64,000 nucleotides of DNA, from contig NZ_CP025000.1 in the NCBI RefSeq assembly GCF_002808045.1, forward strand, positions 124,001-188,000, written 5' to 3'. Positions 45,894 through 56,176 of the stretch are shown here, one piece after another. Every line of letters starts with the position of its first letter. The stretch's first letter is position 1. Under the pieces are notes generated by a model. It saw nothing but the letters and a program-made list of their open reading frames with translations. It searched no databases and was not told the DNA's origin. Both the position numbers and the translations under genes were made by a program. The DNA comes from Idiomarina sp. X4. GTDB taxonomy: Bacteria; Pseudomonadota; Gammaproteobacteria; Enterobacterales; Alteromonadaceae.

Positions 45894-46774
45894 TGAGCGA
45901 CGACAACCCCCACTCAGCCAACGGCTCGGCGGGTAAATCTTGGGCAGCCAAGTTATTACAAATATTCACCGGTGAGCCGAAAAGCAGAGAAGAACTCGTC
46001 GATTTAATTCAGGACGCTGAAGAGCGTGATCTGATTGATAACGATACCAAAGAAATGATTGAAGGCGTGCTCGATGTCGCGGAGCTTAAGGTTCGCGATA
46101 TCATGATTCCGCGCTCGCAAATGGTCACTATTGATGTACACCAAAGCGTCGAAGAGTTTTTACCCATCGTTATCGACTCTCAACACAGTCGCTATCCGGT
46201 AGTGACGGATAATAAAGATCAGGTTGAGGGTATTCTACTCGCGAAAGACTTGCTCAGTTATGGCTTTAACTCAAACGAAGAGGACTTTTCGTTAGAAAAG
46301 GTCATGCGCCCGGCTGTCATTGTTCCTGAAAGCAAGCGGGTAGACGTGTTGCTGAAAGACTTCCGCTCTAATCGTTATCACATGGCTATTGTGGTTGACG
46401 AGTATGGCGGCGTTTCGGGCCTCGTGACGATTGAAGACATTCTCGAAGAAATTGTTGGTGAGATTGAGGATGAAACCGATATTAATGAGAACGATGACAA
46501 GCAAAACATTCGTCGTTTAAGTCCGACCCGTTATTCAGTGAAAGCACTAACCACTATCGAAGACTTTAACGACTACTTTAAGTCTGAGTTCAGTGATGAA
46601 GAACACGACACTGTTGGTGGTTTAGTCGCTCATGGGTTTGGTCACCTCCCACAAGCCGGAGAAGAAATTACGCTGGGTAACTTCACTTTCCGCATCACCA
46701 ACGCCGATAAGCGAAGGATTCAACAGCTTCAGGTCAGCATTCAGGAAGTCGATACGTCGGAGAGTACTGAATAA
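45893..46774 (+). CDS. corC: CBS-domain transporter-associated protein CorC (YbeX)
   Basis: A 293-residue cytoplasmic protein with two CBS domains (about 70-190: VRDIMIPRSQM and VVDEYGGVSGLVTIEDILEE) and a C-terminal CorC/HlyC domain (about 210-285). It is associated with magnesium and cobalt efflux and, with YbeY and YbeZ, ribosome metabolism. It overlaps lnt by one base. Confidence 0.94.
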   Translation: MSDDNPHSANGSAGKSWAAKLLQIFTGEPKSREELVDLIQDAEERDLIDNDTKEMIEGVLDVAELKVRDIMIPRSQMVTIDVHQSVEEFLPIVIDSQHSRYPVVTDNKDQVEGILLAKDLLSYGFNSNEEDFSLEKVMRPAVIVPESKRVDVLLKDFRSNRYHMAIVVDEYGGVSGLVTIEDILEEIVGEIEDETDINENDDKQNIRRLSPTRYSVKALTTIEDFNDYFKSEFSDEEHDTVGGLVAHGFGHLPQAGEEITLGNFTFRITNADKRRIQQLQVSIQEVDTSESTE

Positions 46775-48285
46775 TGACAAAACGCTGGGGGAGTAGATTA
46801 AGCTCTCTGCTATTATTATTGTCAGGAGCATCGCTCACACTGGCATACTCCCCTTTCAACTGGCACTGGTTGCCGTTTGTTGTCTTACCCGTTGTTCTAA
46901 AAATCATTTGGCCAATGGCTCCGAAACGAGCCTTTTATGCGGGTCTAACCTTTGGGCTGGGTTGGTTTGCAACAGGCCTTAGCTGGATTTACGTCAGTAT
47001 CGACCAGTACGGTGGCTTGCCCGTCTACGCCACTATATTAATCCTGTTGCTGCTGTTTCTTTATCTGTCCTTATTCCCGGCAATGGCCTTTGGATTGTGG
47101 CAGAAACTCGCACACAGAAAACCTCAGTGGCGCTTTTCATTACCGCTCATCTGGCTAGGTTTTGAGCTTCTTCGCGGTTGGCTATTTACTGGCTTCCCGT
47201 GGTTAAGCCTTGGCTATACACAAACTGACGGCATTTATGCCAATTTAGCGCCACTTATCGGTGAATCAGGTATTACGGTCGCCCTTTGGATGACTGCACT
47301 GTGCATTTTTATGGCGATTAAGCACCACCGCCCACTACTATTCATTGTGCCGCTTATTTTAATGACGGTGTCGTCAGTTAGTCACAAATTACAGCCAACC
47401 TGGAGAAGCACGGAGTCAACCAGCATCCTGCTAGTACAGGGAAACATTCAGCAGTCACTAAAATGGCAAGCGGAACAGCAGTGGCCTAATATTTTACGAT
47501 ACCTCGACTTAACCCGACCTAAATTCAATCACGACATTGTGATTTGGCCAGAGTCAGCAGTCACCGCGCTAGAGCCGTATGCTCAAGACGTTTTAACGAC
47601 CATGGAACAATCGGCATCGGTGAACGGCTCGGCTCTGATTACCGGTATCATCGATTACGATAGACTCAATGACGCCTTTTATAACAGTGTGATTGTGCTT
47701 GATGATGACACCTATGAATACAGCGGCAAGAATCGTTATCAGAAACACCATTTATTGCCTATTGGGGAGTTCGTCCCTTTTGAGGACATTCTCCGCCCAA
47801 TAGCCCCGCTATTTAATTTGCCGATGTCTTCTTTTAGCCGCGGCCACTACCAACAGCCTAATTTAGAAGCGAATAACAGAAAGCTCTCGATGGCCATTTG
47901 CTACGAAATTGCGTTTCCGCAGCAAGTTCGGGACAACACCTTTGAAGATACTGACTTTCTGGTGACCATAAGCAACGATACTTGGTTTGGCGACTCTCAC
48001 GGGCCTTGGCAGCACATGCAAATTTCCCGAATGCGGGCTCTCGAATTACAGCGTCCTCTTTTACGGGCAACGAATAACGGCGTCACAGCGATAGTGGATG
48101 AGTTCGGACAATTTATTGATAAGGCTCCGCAGTTTAAGGCGACCACCGTCTCCGCAGAGCTGTATCCGGTAAACGGCAATACCTGGTTTAAACAGTTCGG
48201 TCTTTGGGGCGCGTTGATACTTGCACTTCTCGGTGTAGTGCCTGCCAGCTTAACGAAAGCCCGCAATAAGCGAACTCAGGCGTAG
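46774..48285 (+). CDS. lnt: Apolipoprotein N-acyltransferase Lnt
   Basis: Lnt adds the third acyl chain to lipoproteins in the inner membrane. The 503-residue protein has about eight hydrophobic segments in the first 200 residues, then a nitrilase-type domain with the catalytic triad in WPESAVTA (Glu), NRYQKHHLLPIGE (Lys) and MAICYEIAF (Cys). It is the last gene of the miaB operon and is followed by a 102-base gap. Confidence 0.95.
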   Translation: MTKRWGSRLSSLLLLLSGASLTLAYSPFNWHWLPFVVLPVVLKIIWPMAPKRAFYAGLTFGLGWFATGLSWIYVSIDQYGGLPVYATILILLLLFLYLSLFPAMAFGLWQKLAHRKPQWRFSLPLIWLGFELLRGWLFTGFPWLSLGYTQTDGIYANLAPLIGESGITVALWMTALCIFMAIKHHRPLLFIVPLILMTVSSVSHKLQPTWRSTESTSILLVQGNIQQSLKWQAEQQWPNILRYLDLTRPKFNHDIVIWPESAVTALEPYAQDVLTTMEQSASVNGSALITGIIDYDRLNDAFYNSVIVLDDDTYEYSGKNRYQKHHLLPIGEFVPFEDILRPIAPLFNLPMSSFSRGHYQQPNLEANNRKLSMAICYEIAFPQQVRDNTFEDTDFLVTISNDTWFGDSHGPWQHMQISRMRALELQRPLLRATNNGVTAIVDEFGQFIDKAPQFKATTVSAELYPVNGNTWFKQFGLWGALILALLGVVPASLTKARNKRTQA

Positions 48286-48387
48286 TCATAACGCGTTAAA
48301 ATCAGTACACTATTAAGCTATATATTCAGTGTGTCAGCAGAGCTTTTATCTGCCGTTATTATTTATACTTTCTACAGGAATATCATT

Positions 48388-48585
48388 ATGGAAAATATCT
48401 TCGATGCTATTTTGTTTGCCGTTCTGGTTGCCGCTGGCGGTTTAGGTCTAAGCAGCTGGTTGATGCTATTAGGTATCGATAAATCAGCCCCTGCAGAAGT
48501 GAAGCAGCGTTCTGTGTTTGAGTATGGCTTTTTTGGCTTAGCTGGCATCGTTGTCATGCTGGTCATGTGGTACGCCATTAGTTAA
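48388..48585 (+). CDS. Small two-helix membrane protein of unknown function
   Basis: A 65-residue protein with two hydrophobic segments (about 6-27 and 44-63) separated by a short charged loop ([13 protein letters not shown]). The ATG at 48388 has AGGAA upstream. It lies alone between lnt and leuS, 35 bases before leuS. I do not recognise the family. It might be cotranscribed with leuS or be a stand-alone small membrane protein. Confidence 0.65.
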   Translation: MENIFDAILFAVLVAAGGLGLSSWLMLLGIDKSAPAEVKQRSVFEYGFFGLAGIVVMLVMWYAIS

Positions 48586-48620
48586 TTCACTTTATTGCAC
48601 CAACGGAAGTAAGCAGGACT

Positions 48621-51197
48621 ATGCAAGAACAATATAACCCCAGCAAAATTGAAGCTGCCATGCAAAAACGCTGGCAGGAACAAGACGTTTTTACCGCTAA
48701 AGAAGAGCCTGGCAAAGACAAATTCTATTGCCTATCAATGTTCCCTTACCCTAGCGGTAAGTTACATATGGGGCACGTTCGCAACTATACGTTAGGCGAT
48801 GTTATCAGTCGTCATCAACGCATGTTGGGTAAAAATGTTTTACAGCCAATGGGCTGGGATGCGTTCGGTTTGCCTGCTGAAAACGCCGCAATACAGAATA
48901 AGACTGCGCCGGCGAAATGGACCTATCAAAATATCGACTACATGCGCGACCAGTTAAAAAGTTTAGGTTTTGGTTACGACTGGAATCGCGAGGTTGCGAC
49001 CTGCTCTCCTGACTATTACCGCTGGGAACAATGGTTTTTCACTAAGCTTTATGAAAAGGGTCTGGTTTATAAAAAGAACGCAACAGTTAACTGGGACCCG
49101 GTCGACCAAACCGTTTTAGCCAACGAACAAGTAATAGACGGTAAAGGATGGCGCTCGGGTGCAACCGTAGAACAAAAGGAAATTCCGCAGTGGTTTATAA
49201 AAATCACTGACTATGCAGAAGAGCTTCTGGACGACCTTGACCAACTTGACGGCTGGCCGGAACAGGTTAAAGCTATGCAGCGTAACTGGATTGGCCGTTC
49301 TGAAGGGGTTGAAGTCGACTTTTCGGTCAATGGCTATGATCAGCCCCTAAAAGTCTACACCACGCGCCCTGACACTATTTATGGCGTGACTTATATGGGC
49401 GTTGCGGCTGGTCATCCTCTGGCTAAAGAGGCGGCAAAAAATAATACTGCTCTAGCCGAATTCATCGAAGACTGCAAAAACAACAAGGTTGCAGAAGCCG
49501 ATATCGCCACCATGGAAAAGCTGGGTATGGATACCGGCTTCAAGGCCGTTCACCCAATGACCGGTGAAGAAATTCCAGTATGGGTCGCCAACTTTGTGCT
49601 AATGGACTACGGCTCAGGCGCAGTTATGGCCGTACCGGCGCACGACCAGCGCGACTGGGAGTTTGCCACCAAATACAAACTTCCTATTCAACCCGTTATT
49701 GAGCCACTTTCAGGCGACAGTGACATTACTCAGGCGGCTATTACGGAAAAAGGAACCGTTATCAATTCAGACCGTTTCAACGGTTTAAGCTCTGCAGACG
49801 CGTTTGATGCTATCGCCAAAGAATTAAGCGAAAAAGGCATCGGTGAGAAGAAAGTCAACTACCGTTTACGTGACTGGGGCGTCTCACGTCAGCGTTATTG
49901 GGGCACACCCATTCCGATGCTGAACCTCGAAAATGGCGAGTCCGTGCCGGTTCCAGAGGAACAACTGCCCGTTAAATTGCCGGAAGACGTCGTCATGGAT
50001 GGCGTTAACTCACCGATCAAGTCCGATCCTCAATGGCGTAAAACGGAATACAATGGCATGGCGGCTGAGCACGAAACAGATACATTTGACACCTTTATGG
50101 AATCGTCATGGTATTACGCTCGCTACTGCAGTGCTCAAACCCACGACGCAATGTTAGATCCTGAGAAAGCGAATTACTGGCTTCCTGTCGACCAGTACAT
50201 CGGTGGCATTGAGCACGCGATACTGCACTTGCTGTATGCACGTTTCTTTAACAAACTGCTTCGTGATACGGGCTTAGTAGAGTCTGACGAACCATTCAAG
50301 CGATTACTATGCCAAGGCATGGTGTTAGCAGACAGCTATTACCGCGACACCGAAAAAGGCGGCAAAGAATGGTTCTCGCCATTAGATGTCGATATTCAAC
50401 GTGACGATAAAGGCGCCATCTCCGGCGCTACTTTAAAAGCCGACGGCAAACCGGTAGAAGTTGGCGGCATGAGTAAAATGTCAAAGTCGAAAAATAACGG
50501 TATTGACCCGCAAACCATGGTCGAACGTTACGGTGCCGACACCGTTCGCCTGTTTATGATGTTTGCTGCGCCACCAGAAATGACGCTTGAGTGGTCTGAC
50601 TCCGGAGTAGAAGGTGCTCAGCGTTTTCTGCGTCGTTTATGGAAACTGACTTTCGACTTCATTAATGCCGGAGGCTACGCATCTGGTGAAACACTGAATT
50701 CGCAGCAAAAGACTCTGCGCCGTGAGTTGCACAAAGCGATAGCTAAAGTCACTGACGACATGGGCAGACGTCAGCACTTTAATACGGCTATTGCCGCAAT
50801 AATGGAGTTACTCAACCACCTCCAGAAAGCGCCAATGGAGACGAACGCTGATCGCCAGGTGTTGGGTGAAGCGATTGATGCAATGGTTCGAATGTTAGCG
50901 CCAATTACCCCTCATGTGTGTGAGCAGTTATGGATGGAGCTTGGCCACAAAGAACCATTGTCATTCGCGAAGTGGCCAAACGTTGACGAAAGCGCTCTAG
51001 TAGAAGACGAGAAGCTGATTGTTGTTCAAATCAACGGTAAAGTTCGGGCTAAGTTGACCGTGTCTGCTGATGCGTCAGCTGAGCAAGTTGAACAGCAGGC
51101 CTTTGACGACGAATCGGTACAAAAACACGTTGAAGGAAAAGAGATTCGTAAGAAAATCTACGTTCCCGGAAAAATCCTCAACATTGTTGTTGGGTAA
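48621..51197 (+). CDS. leuS: Leucyl-tRNA synthetase
   Basis: A class I aminoacyl-tRNA synthetase of 858 residues. It has the HIGH-type motif HMGH in [12 protein letters not shown], the KMSKS motif in [11 protein letters not shown], an editing domain ([14 protein letters not shown]) and the anticodon-binding C-terminal domain. It heads the leuS-lptE-holA-nadD-rsfS-rlmH-mrdA-mrdB-mltB-rlpA run. Confidence 0.97.
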   Translation: MQEQYNPSKIEAAMQKRWQEQDVFTAKEEPGKDKFYCLSMFPYPSGKLHMGHVRNYTLGDVISRHQRMLGKNVLQPMGWDAFGLPAENAAIQNKTAPAKWTYQNIDYMRDQLKSLGFGYDWNREVATCSPDYYRWEQWFFTKLYEKGLVYKKNATVNWDPVDQTVLANEQVIDGKGWRSGATVEQKEIPQWFIKITDYAEELLDDLDQLDGWPEQVKAMQRNWIGRSEGVEVDFSVNGYDQPLKVYTTRPDTIYGVTYMGVAAGHPLAKEAAKNNTALAEFIEDCKNNKVAEADIATMEKLGMDTGFKAVHPMTGEEIPVWVANFVLMDYGSGAVMAVPAHDQRDWEFATKYKLPIQPVIEPLSGDSDITQAAITEKGTVINSDRFNGLSSADAFDAIAKELSEKGIGEKKVNYRLRDWGVSRQRYWGTPIPMLNLENGESVPVPEEQLPVKLPEDVVMDGVNSPIKSDPQWRKTEYNGMAAEHETDTFDTFMESSWYYARYCSAQTHDAMLDPEKANYWLPVDQYIGGIEHAILHLLYARFFNKLLRDTGLVESDEPFKRLLCQGMVLADSYYRDTEKGGKEWFSPLDVDIQRDDKGAISGATLKADGKPVEVGGMSKMSKSKNNGIDPQTMVERYGADTVRLFMMFAAPPEMTLEWSDSGVEGAQRFLRRLWKLTFDFINAGGYASGETLNSQQKTLRRELHKAIAKVTDDMGRRQHFNTAIAAIMELLNHLQKAPMETNADRQVLGEAIDAMVRMLAPITPHVCEQLWMELGHKEPLSFAKWPNVDESALVEDEKLIVVQINGKVRAKLTVSADASAEQVEQQAFDDESVQKHVEGKEIRKKIYVPGKILNIVVG

Positions 51198-51202
51198 TAT
51201 CG

Positions 51203-51685
51203 ATGAGAACAGTCACACAAATACTCTTTAGTTTTTCGTTGATAGCCATACTCTCCGGGTGTGGCTTTCAACTTCGTGGCGACTATCAGTTACCCGAAAG
51301 TCTGGAATCAATTCGATTACAGTCAAATGTGTCAAAAGAGCTGGCTTCTCAAATGGAGCAACGACTGGTTCACTCAGGTATTAACGTTTCAAAAAACAGC
51401 AGTTACCAATTAGCGCTACTTTCTGACAAGCTAGAGAGACGCACCCTGTCACTTTTTGAGAGTGGTCAGGTTGCCGAATACGAGCTGTTGTATCAGGTCA
51501 GCTACCAATTGTTGAAAGACAATCAAGTCATCGTTGAGAGAACAGCAGAAGTAGCCAGAGACTATCAGGATGATCCAAACTTTGCACTGGCAAAAACGCG
51601 TGAGCGAGAAATGCTGGTGAATGAAATGCGCGCTGAAGCATCACGAATTATCCTTCAGCAGATAGTTTCTGAACTCTCTCAATAA
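51203..51685 (+). CDS. lptE: LPS-assembly lipoprotein LptE
   Basis: LptE is the outer-membrane lipoprotein that plugs the LptD barrel and takes part in LPS export. The 160-residue product has a lipobox in LSGCGFQLRG, the usual LptE N-terminus, and is in the standard position directly after leuS (5-base gap) and before holA. Confidence 0.93.
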   Translation: MRTVTQILFSFSLIAILSGCGFQLRGDYQLPESLESIRLQSNVSKELASQMEQRLVHSGINVSKNSSYQLALLSDKLERRTLSLFESGQVAEYELLYQVSYQLLKDNQVIVERTAEVARDYQDDPNFALAKTREREMLVNEMRAEASRIILQQIVSELSQ

Positions 51686-51696
51686 CGGAGCGTTAA

Positions 51697-52776
51697 GTGC
51701 AGACATTGTTCCCAGAACAATTAAGTCAATACATTGAGCGTTCAGGCGTTCCCCCTGTGTTATTGCTGTTTGGCGATGACCTGTTATTGCGTATGGATGC
51801 CATAGACGTTATACGGCAACATTTCGGCCACGACGCAGAAAAATATCATTGGATACAGTCAAAGGACTTTGAATGGAAGCAACTGAGTGAACTCGAACAA
51901 TCAATGAGCTTATTCGGGAGCGACACACTTATTGAACTCGAGCTTCCGGAAAACAAACCCGGAAAAGAAGGTTCAAACGCTTTACACAGTTACGCAAATC
52001 AACTGCCTGAAAACCATACACTGGTTATCATTGGAAGCTACTTAAAAAAGGAGCATCAGAATAGCCGTTGGTTTAAGTCGCTAGTTGAACATGGTCCTCT
52101 TATTCGAACCCAAAGTCCCGATAAGGCTCGTTTGCCAGTGTTTATTCACAAGCGGGCCCAAAAGTACCAACTGACGCTAGCCGAAGGCGTACCTGAATTA
52201 CTGTCTGACTGGTTTGAAGGCAACTTGTTAGCGCTTGATCAAGAGCTGCGTAAATGGCAATTACTCAGTGATTCCGGCGTTATTACGAACGAGTTCCTAA
52301 CCGATGCGAGCAGTGACTCAAGCCGCTTTAATGTTTTCGCTCTTCAAGAAAGTATTCAGGCTGGTAACTATAAAGACGCTCTGCACAAACTGACTCGTTT
52401 ACTCGATGAGGAAAACGATTATCATCGCTTTGTCTGGATCTTACAACGGGAAGTTCAATTGCTGACAACGCTGAAAAGTCATGCTGGCAACACAGACGTT
52501 TCAGCTCTTTTCCGTCGTAATATGATTTGGTCAAATCAACAGCAAGGTTATATTAAACGAGCTGAGTCTTTATCGGTAGAAGCACTGCACCAATTGCACT
52601 ACCTCATTGAGCGTTTAGAAATGGCATTAAAACAGGACAGTGGTGAGTCGCCATTAGTACTTACTGTTCACTTGCTTGGACTGCTGTGTCAGAAGGAAAG
52701 CAGCTTAACGGCTGCTCATAGTTTGCAGCCGTTCTCTCACCCGTTCCAGCTTGAAAATACTTTTATCTCATTATGA
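51697..52776 (+). CDS. holA: DNA polymerase III subunit delta
   Basis: HolA is the clamp-opening delta subunit of the clamp loader. The 359-residue protein has the N-terminal LLLFGDDLLLRMDAID and IGSYLKKE stretches and a weakly conserved C-terminal region. The start is a GTG at 51697 with GGAG upstream. Its stop overlaps the nadD ATG by four bases. Confidence 0.93.
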   Translation: MQTLFPEQLSQYIERSGVPPVLLLFGDDLLLRMDAIDVIRQHFGHDAEKYHWIQSKDFEWKQLSELEQSMSLFGSDTLIELELPENKPGKEGSNALHSYANQLPENHTLVIIGSYLKKEHQNSRWFKSLVEHGPLIRTQSPDKARLPVFIHKRAQKYQLTLAEGVPELLSDWFEGNLLALDQELRKWQLLSDSGVITNEFLTDASSDSSRFNVFALQESIQAGNYKDALHKLTRLLDEENDYHRFVWILQREVQLLTTLKSHAGNTDVSALFRRNMIWSNQQQGYIKRAESLSVEALHQLHYLIERLEMALKQDSGESPLVLTVHLLGLLCQKESSLTAAHSLQPFSHPFQLENTFISL

Positions 52777-53402
52777 TCAGAGCAGTCTTTGGCGGTACTT
52801 TTGACCCGATCCATCATGGTCATTTAGAGACATCCAACGCACTAATGAAAGAGCTCGGAATTGACCGCCTTGCGTTCATGCCAAGCGCCACTCCTCCACA
52901 TCGTGCACAACCGGAAGCTTCAGCTAAACAGCGTCTTGACATGGTCAGGCTTGCCTGCAAGGACTATCCGGGATTTGAAGCTGAAGACTGGGAGCTAAAG
53001 CAAACGCGCCTTTCTTACACAGCATCTACACTCGCTGAGCTTTCTGAGCATTATCTAGGCGACACACTCATTTTTGTGATGGGTATGGACTCGCTAATGA
53101 GCTTAAATCAGTGGTATCAGTGGCAAGACATTATAAAACATGCGCATATCGTCGTTATGCCAAGAAGTGGTGTTCCTTTTGAGCCGCAGGACAGTGAACT
53201 GAAACGTTTCATCGAACAACACCGAGTTTATCAGCCTGGTACCCTCACAGAGGCTCCTGACGGTAAGCTTTATATAGCACAAACGCCACTTATTGATATT
53301 TCAGCAACAGAGCTTCGAAGTCAACTACACGAGCGGCCCGCTTCACCTCCCATCCCAACCGCGGTTTACGAGTATATTAAAGCAAACAAACTGTATTTGT
53401 AG
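52773..53402 (+). CDS. nadD: Nicotinate-mononucleotide adenylyltransferase
   Basis: NadD makes nicotinate adenine dinucleotide in NAD synthesis. The 209-residue product has the nucleotidyltransferase motif GGTFDPIHHGHL and ISATELR near the end. It overlaps holA by four bases and precedes rsfS by 75 bases. Confidence 0.96.
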   Translation: MIRAVFGGTFDPIHHGHLETSNALMKELGIDRLAFMPSATPPHRAQPEASAKQRLDMVRLACKDYPGFEAEDWELKQTRLSYTASTLAELSEHYLGDTLIFVMGMDSLMSLNQWYQWQDIIKHAHIVVMPRSGVPFEPQDSELKRFIEQHRVYQPGTLTEAPDGKLYIAQTPLIDISATELRSQLHERPASPPIPTAVYEYIKANKLYL

Positions 53403-53477
53403 CTGAACAGCCCTGCGATATTCTGTTAAACTTATTGGTTGAAGCAAAACCTTTTAAAATCGAATGGAGACCCTCCT

Positions 53478-53798
53478 TTGCAGGCAGAAGAATTACGCGA
53501 TTTTGTCATCGACAAAATTGAAGATATAAAAGCCCGTGACATTCAAGTTTTAGATGTTCACGATAAAACAGACGTTGCTGACTTTATGGTCATTTGTTCG
53601 GGCAGTTCAAAAACGCATGTTAAAAGTATTGCCGAGTACTTGGCAACTGAAGCGAAACACGCAGGCTTTCCACCTATCGGTATTGAAGGCGGCGAGCAGT
53701 CAGAGTGGGTTTTAGTCGACCTCGGTGATGTGGTTTTGCATGTTATGCAAGAAGCTATCCGCGACTTTTATCAGCTAGAAAAGCTCTGGGGTCAGTAA
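53478..53798 (+). CDS. rsfS: Ribosome silencing factor RsfS
   Basis: RsfS binds uL14 on the large subunit and blocks subunit joining in stationary phase. The 106-residue protein starts at a TTG (53478), with GGAG eight bases upstream, giving LQAEELRDFVIDKIEDI, which fits the family N-terminus. The open frame from 53439 adds 13 residues unlike any RsfS. It is followed with no gap by rlmH. Confidence 0.9.
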   Translation: MQAEELRDFVIDKIEDIKARDIQVLDVHDKTDVADFMVICSGSSKTHVKSIAEYLATEAKHAGFPPIGIEGGEQSEWVLVDLGDVVLHVMQEAIRDFYQLEKLWGQ

Positions 53799-54269
53799 GT
53801 GCAAATCCAGTTACTTGCGGTTGGCACTAAGATGCCAACCTGGGTAAAAGAAGGCTTTGAGCAATACCAAAAGCGTTTCCCTAACGACTGCAAATTTGTA
53901 TTGACCGAGATTGCGGCCCACAAGCGTACAAAGAAAGCCGATGTGAACCGAATCATGCAGGAAGAAGGCAAGGCGCTTATTCAAGCTATCCCCAAAGGTA
54001 ACAAAGTCATTACACTGGAAGTGAACGGTAAAGCCTGGGATACGCCGAAGCTGGCTCAACAACTTGCAGCCTGGCAAATGGACGGGCGCGATGTTACGTT
54101 GCTGGTTGGTGGCCCTGAGGGGTTATCGAATGACTGTCTCGCGCTTGCGGAGCAACGTTGGTCGTTATCAAAGCTGACGCTGCCGCACCCAATGGTTCGA
54201 TTAATTGTTGCAGAAAGCCTTTACCGAGCATGGAGTTTGAATAATAATCACCCTTATCACAGAGAATAA
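53799..54269 (+). CDS. rlmH: 23S rRNA (pseudouridine1915-N3)-methyltransferase RlmH
   Basis: RlmH, a SPOUT methyltransferase, methylates pseudouridine 1915. The 156-residue protein has the SAM-binding knot [10 protein letters not shown] and the C-terminal [18 protein letters not shown]. The start is a GTG directly after the rsfS stop. Confidence 0.95.
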   Translation: MQIQLLAVGTKMPTWVKEGFEQYQKRFPNDCKFVLTEIAAHKRTKKADVNRIMQEEGKALIQAIPKGNKVITLEVNGKAWDTPKLAQQLAAWQMDGRDVTLLVGGPEGLSNDCLALAEQRWSLSKLTLPHPMVRLIVAESLYRAWSLNNNHPYHRE

Positions 54270-54280
54270 TAACGATAATA

Positions 54281-56176
54281 ATGCGTCAGCGCACAACCAT
54301 ACGTGATCACGAAGCCGAATCAGCTATTTTTGCCCGCCGTGCGATGGTCGCTATCGTTATTGTTGTGGCAGTATTCGTACTGCTGGCGTCCAATATGTTC
54401 CACTTACAAGTGAGTGAACATAACGAACTGCAAACCCGTTCGAACGACAACCGAATTAAGCTTGTTCCTTTAGCCCCTAACCGAGGACTGATTTACGATC
54501 GTAACGGCGTTTTGTTAGCTGAAAACAAGCCTATTTACAGTATTGATGTTACCCCGGAAGAAGTGCCTGACTTAGACGCCACCCTGACATCCCTCCAAAA
54601 TTTGCTAGGGTTCCCCGATGAGACTCTTGAGCAATTTGAACAAAACTTAAAAAGCCAACGACGCTTTAACAATGTGCCATTACTCGACAATGTGAATGAA
54701 AAAGAACTTGCTACATTCGCAGCGCATCAACATAAATTCCCCGGGGTAAGCCTGGAAGCCCGCCTTATCCGCAGTTATCCCTATGCGGATTTACTAACCC
54801 ACGCTGTCGGCTACGTTGCCAAAATTAACCAACAGGACGTCAATCGCCTTAAAGAACAAGGCGAACTTGCTAATTACGCAGCCAGTCGCACCATCGGTAA
54901 ACTAGGCATTGAAAAGTATTACGAAAAGCAGCTTCACGGCACTGTCGGTTATCAAAGTGTTGAAGTAAATAACAGGGGGCGTGCCGTTCGCACGCTAAGC
55001 ATTGAAGCGCCTGAACCTGGAGTAGACGTGATTCTCGAGCTTGATATTGAACTCCAGAAAAAGGCCGTTGAGCTGCTTGGGGAAAGCCGGGGATCAATTA
55101 TTCTTATGAATAACGATACCGGTGCTATTCTTGCTATGGCAAGTACCCCAAGCTATAACCCGAACTGGTTTGTGAACGGTATCTCAGTCAAGCAGTATCG
55201 TTCATTATTGAACTCTAAAGACAGCCCACTGCTCAACCGGGCAACTCAAGGCGCTTACCCGCCCGCTTCAACCGTTAAGCCGCAGATTGCACTCCTCGGT
55301 CTTGAAGACGGCACCATTACTAAAGACACCCGCATATGGGACCCTGGCTGGTTCGAAATTAAAGGCGTAGACAGACGTTACCGAGATTGGCTTGCCTGGG
55401 GTCATGGCTGGGTCGATGTAACCAGCGCAATTACTGAAAGCTGTGACACGTTTTACTACGACATGTCGCTTAAACTAGGTATCGATAAAATATCTGACTT
55501 TATGACAAAGTTTGGGTTTGGTGAAATCACAGGCATTGATATCCATGAAGAAGTACCTGCACTCATGCCATCCCGCGGCTGGAAAAGGGCTAGATTTGGT
55601 CAGCCCTGGTACGCCGGTGAAACGTTATCGGTAGGTATCGGACAAAGTTACTGGACAGCGACGCCGATTCAACTGACCGTCGCAACTTCTATTGTCGCAA
55701 ACGAGGGAAAACATGTTATCCCTCGGCTACTTCGCGGCACTTTAGATGGGGGGCAAGTGTCAGAAGCATTAATTACTCACAACCGTCCCGTAGAAGTTAA
55801 AAAACCGGCACACTGGGACGTTATTAAAGACGCACTGAAGAAAGTGAACATGAGTGACACCGGCACGGCACGTTCAGCATTTAGAGACGCCGAATACAGT
55901 TCAGCCGGTAAAACAGGTACGGCGCAAGTTCGGAGCCTGGGCGAGGACGAAGAGTACAACGCTGAAGAAATTGCAGAGCGCTACCGCGACAACGCTATGT
56001 ACGTAGGCTACGCACCGGCAACTGACCCTAAAGTCACTATCGTCGTTGCTATTGAGAATTCACTCGGTGGTGGTGGCAGCGTGGCGGCACCTGTTGCTCG
56101 TAAAATGCTTGATGCATGGCATTCGCGTTACATGATAAAGGACAACCAGCAGGTGAAAGATAATGCTGACAACTGA
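54281..56176 (+). CDS. mrdA: Penicillin-binding protein 2 MrdA
   Basis: PBP2 is the transpeptidase of the elongasome. The 631-residue protein has one N-terminal membrane segment (about 22-43), a PBP dimerisation domain, and the transpeptidase motifs STVK, SCD and KTG (in SAGKTGTAQ). It overlaps mrdB by 14 bases, the usual PBP2-RodA pair. Confidence 0.96.
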   Translation: MRQRTTIRDHEAESAIFARRAMVAIVIVVAVFVLLASNMFHLQVSEHNELQTRSNDNRIKLVPLAPNRGLIYDRNGVLLAENKPIYSIDVTPEEVPDLDATLTSLQNLLGFPDETLEQFEQNLKSQRRFNNVPLLDNVNEKELATFAAHQHKFPGVSLEARLIRSYPYADLLTHAVGYVAKINQQDVNRLKEQGELANYAASRTIGKLGIEKYYEKQLHGTVGYQSVEVNNRGRAVRTLSIEAPEPGVDVILELDIELQKKAVELLGESRGSIILMNNDTGAILAMASTPSYNPNWFVNGISVKQYRSLLNSKDSPLLNRATQGAYPPASTVKPQIALLGLEDGTITKDTRIWDPGWFEIKGVDRRYRDWLAWGHGWVDVTSAITESCDTFYYDMSLKLGIDKISDFMTKFGFGEITGIDIHEEVPALMPSRGWKRARFGQPWYAGETLSVGIGQSYWTATPIQLTVATSIVANEGKHVIPRLLRGTLDGGQVSEALITHNRPVEVKKPAHWDVIKDALKKVNMSDTGTARSAFRDAEYSSAGKTGTAQVRSLGEDEEYNAEEIAERYRDNAMYVGYAPATDPKVTIVVAIENSLGGGGSVAAPVARKMLDAWHSRYMIKDNQQVKDNADN

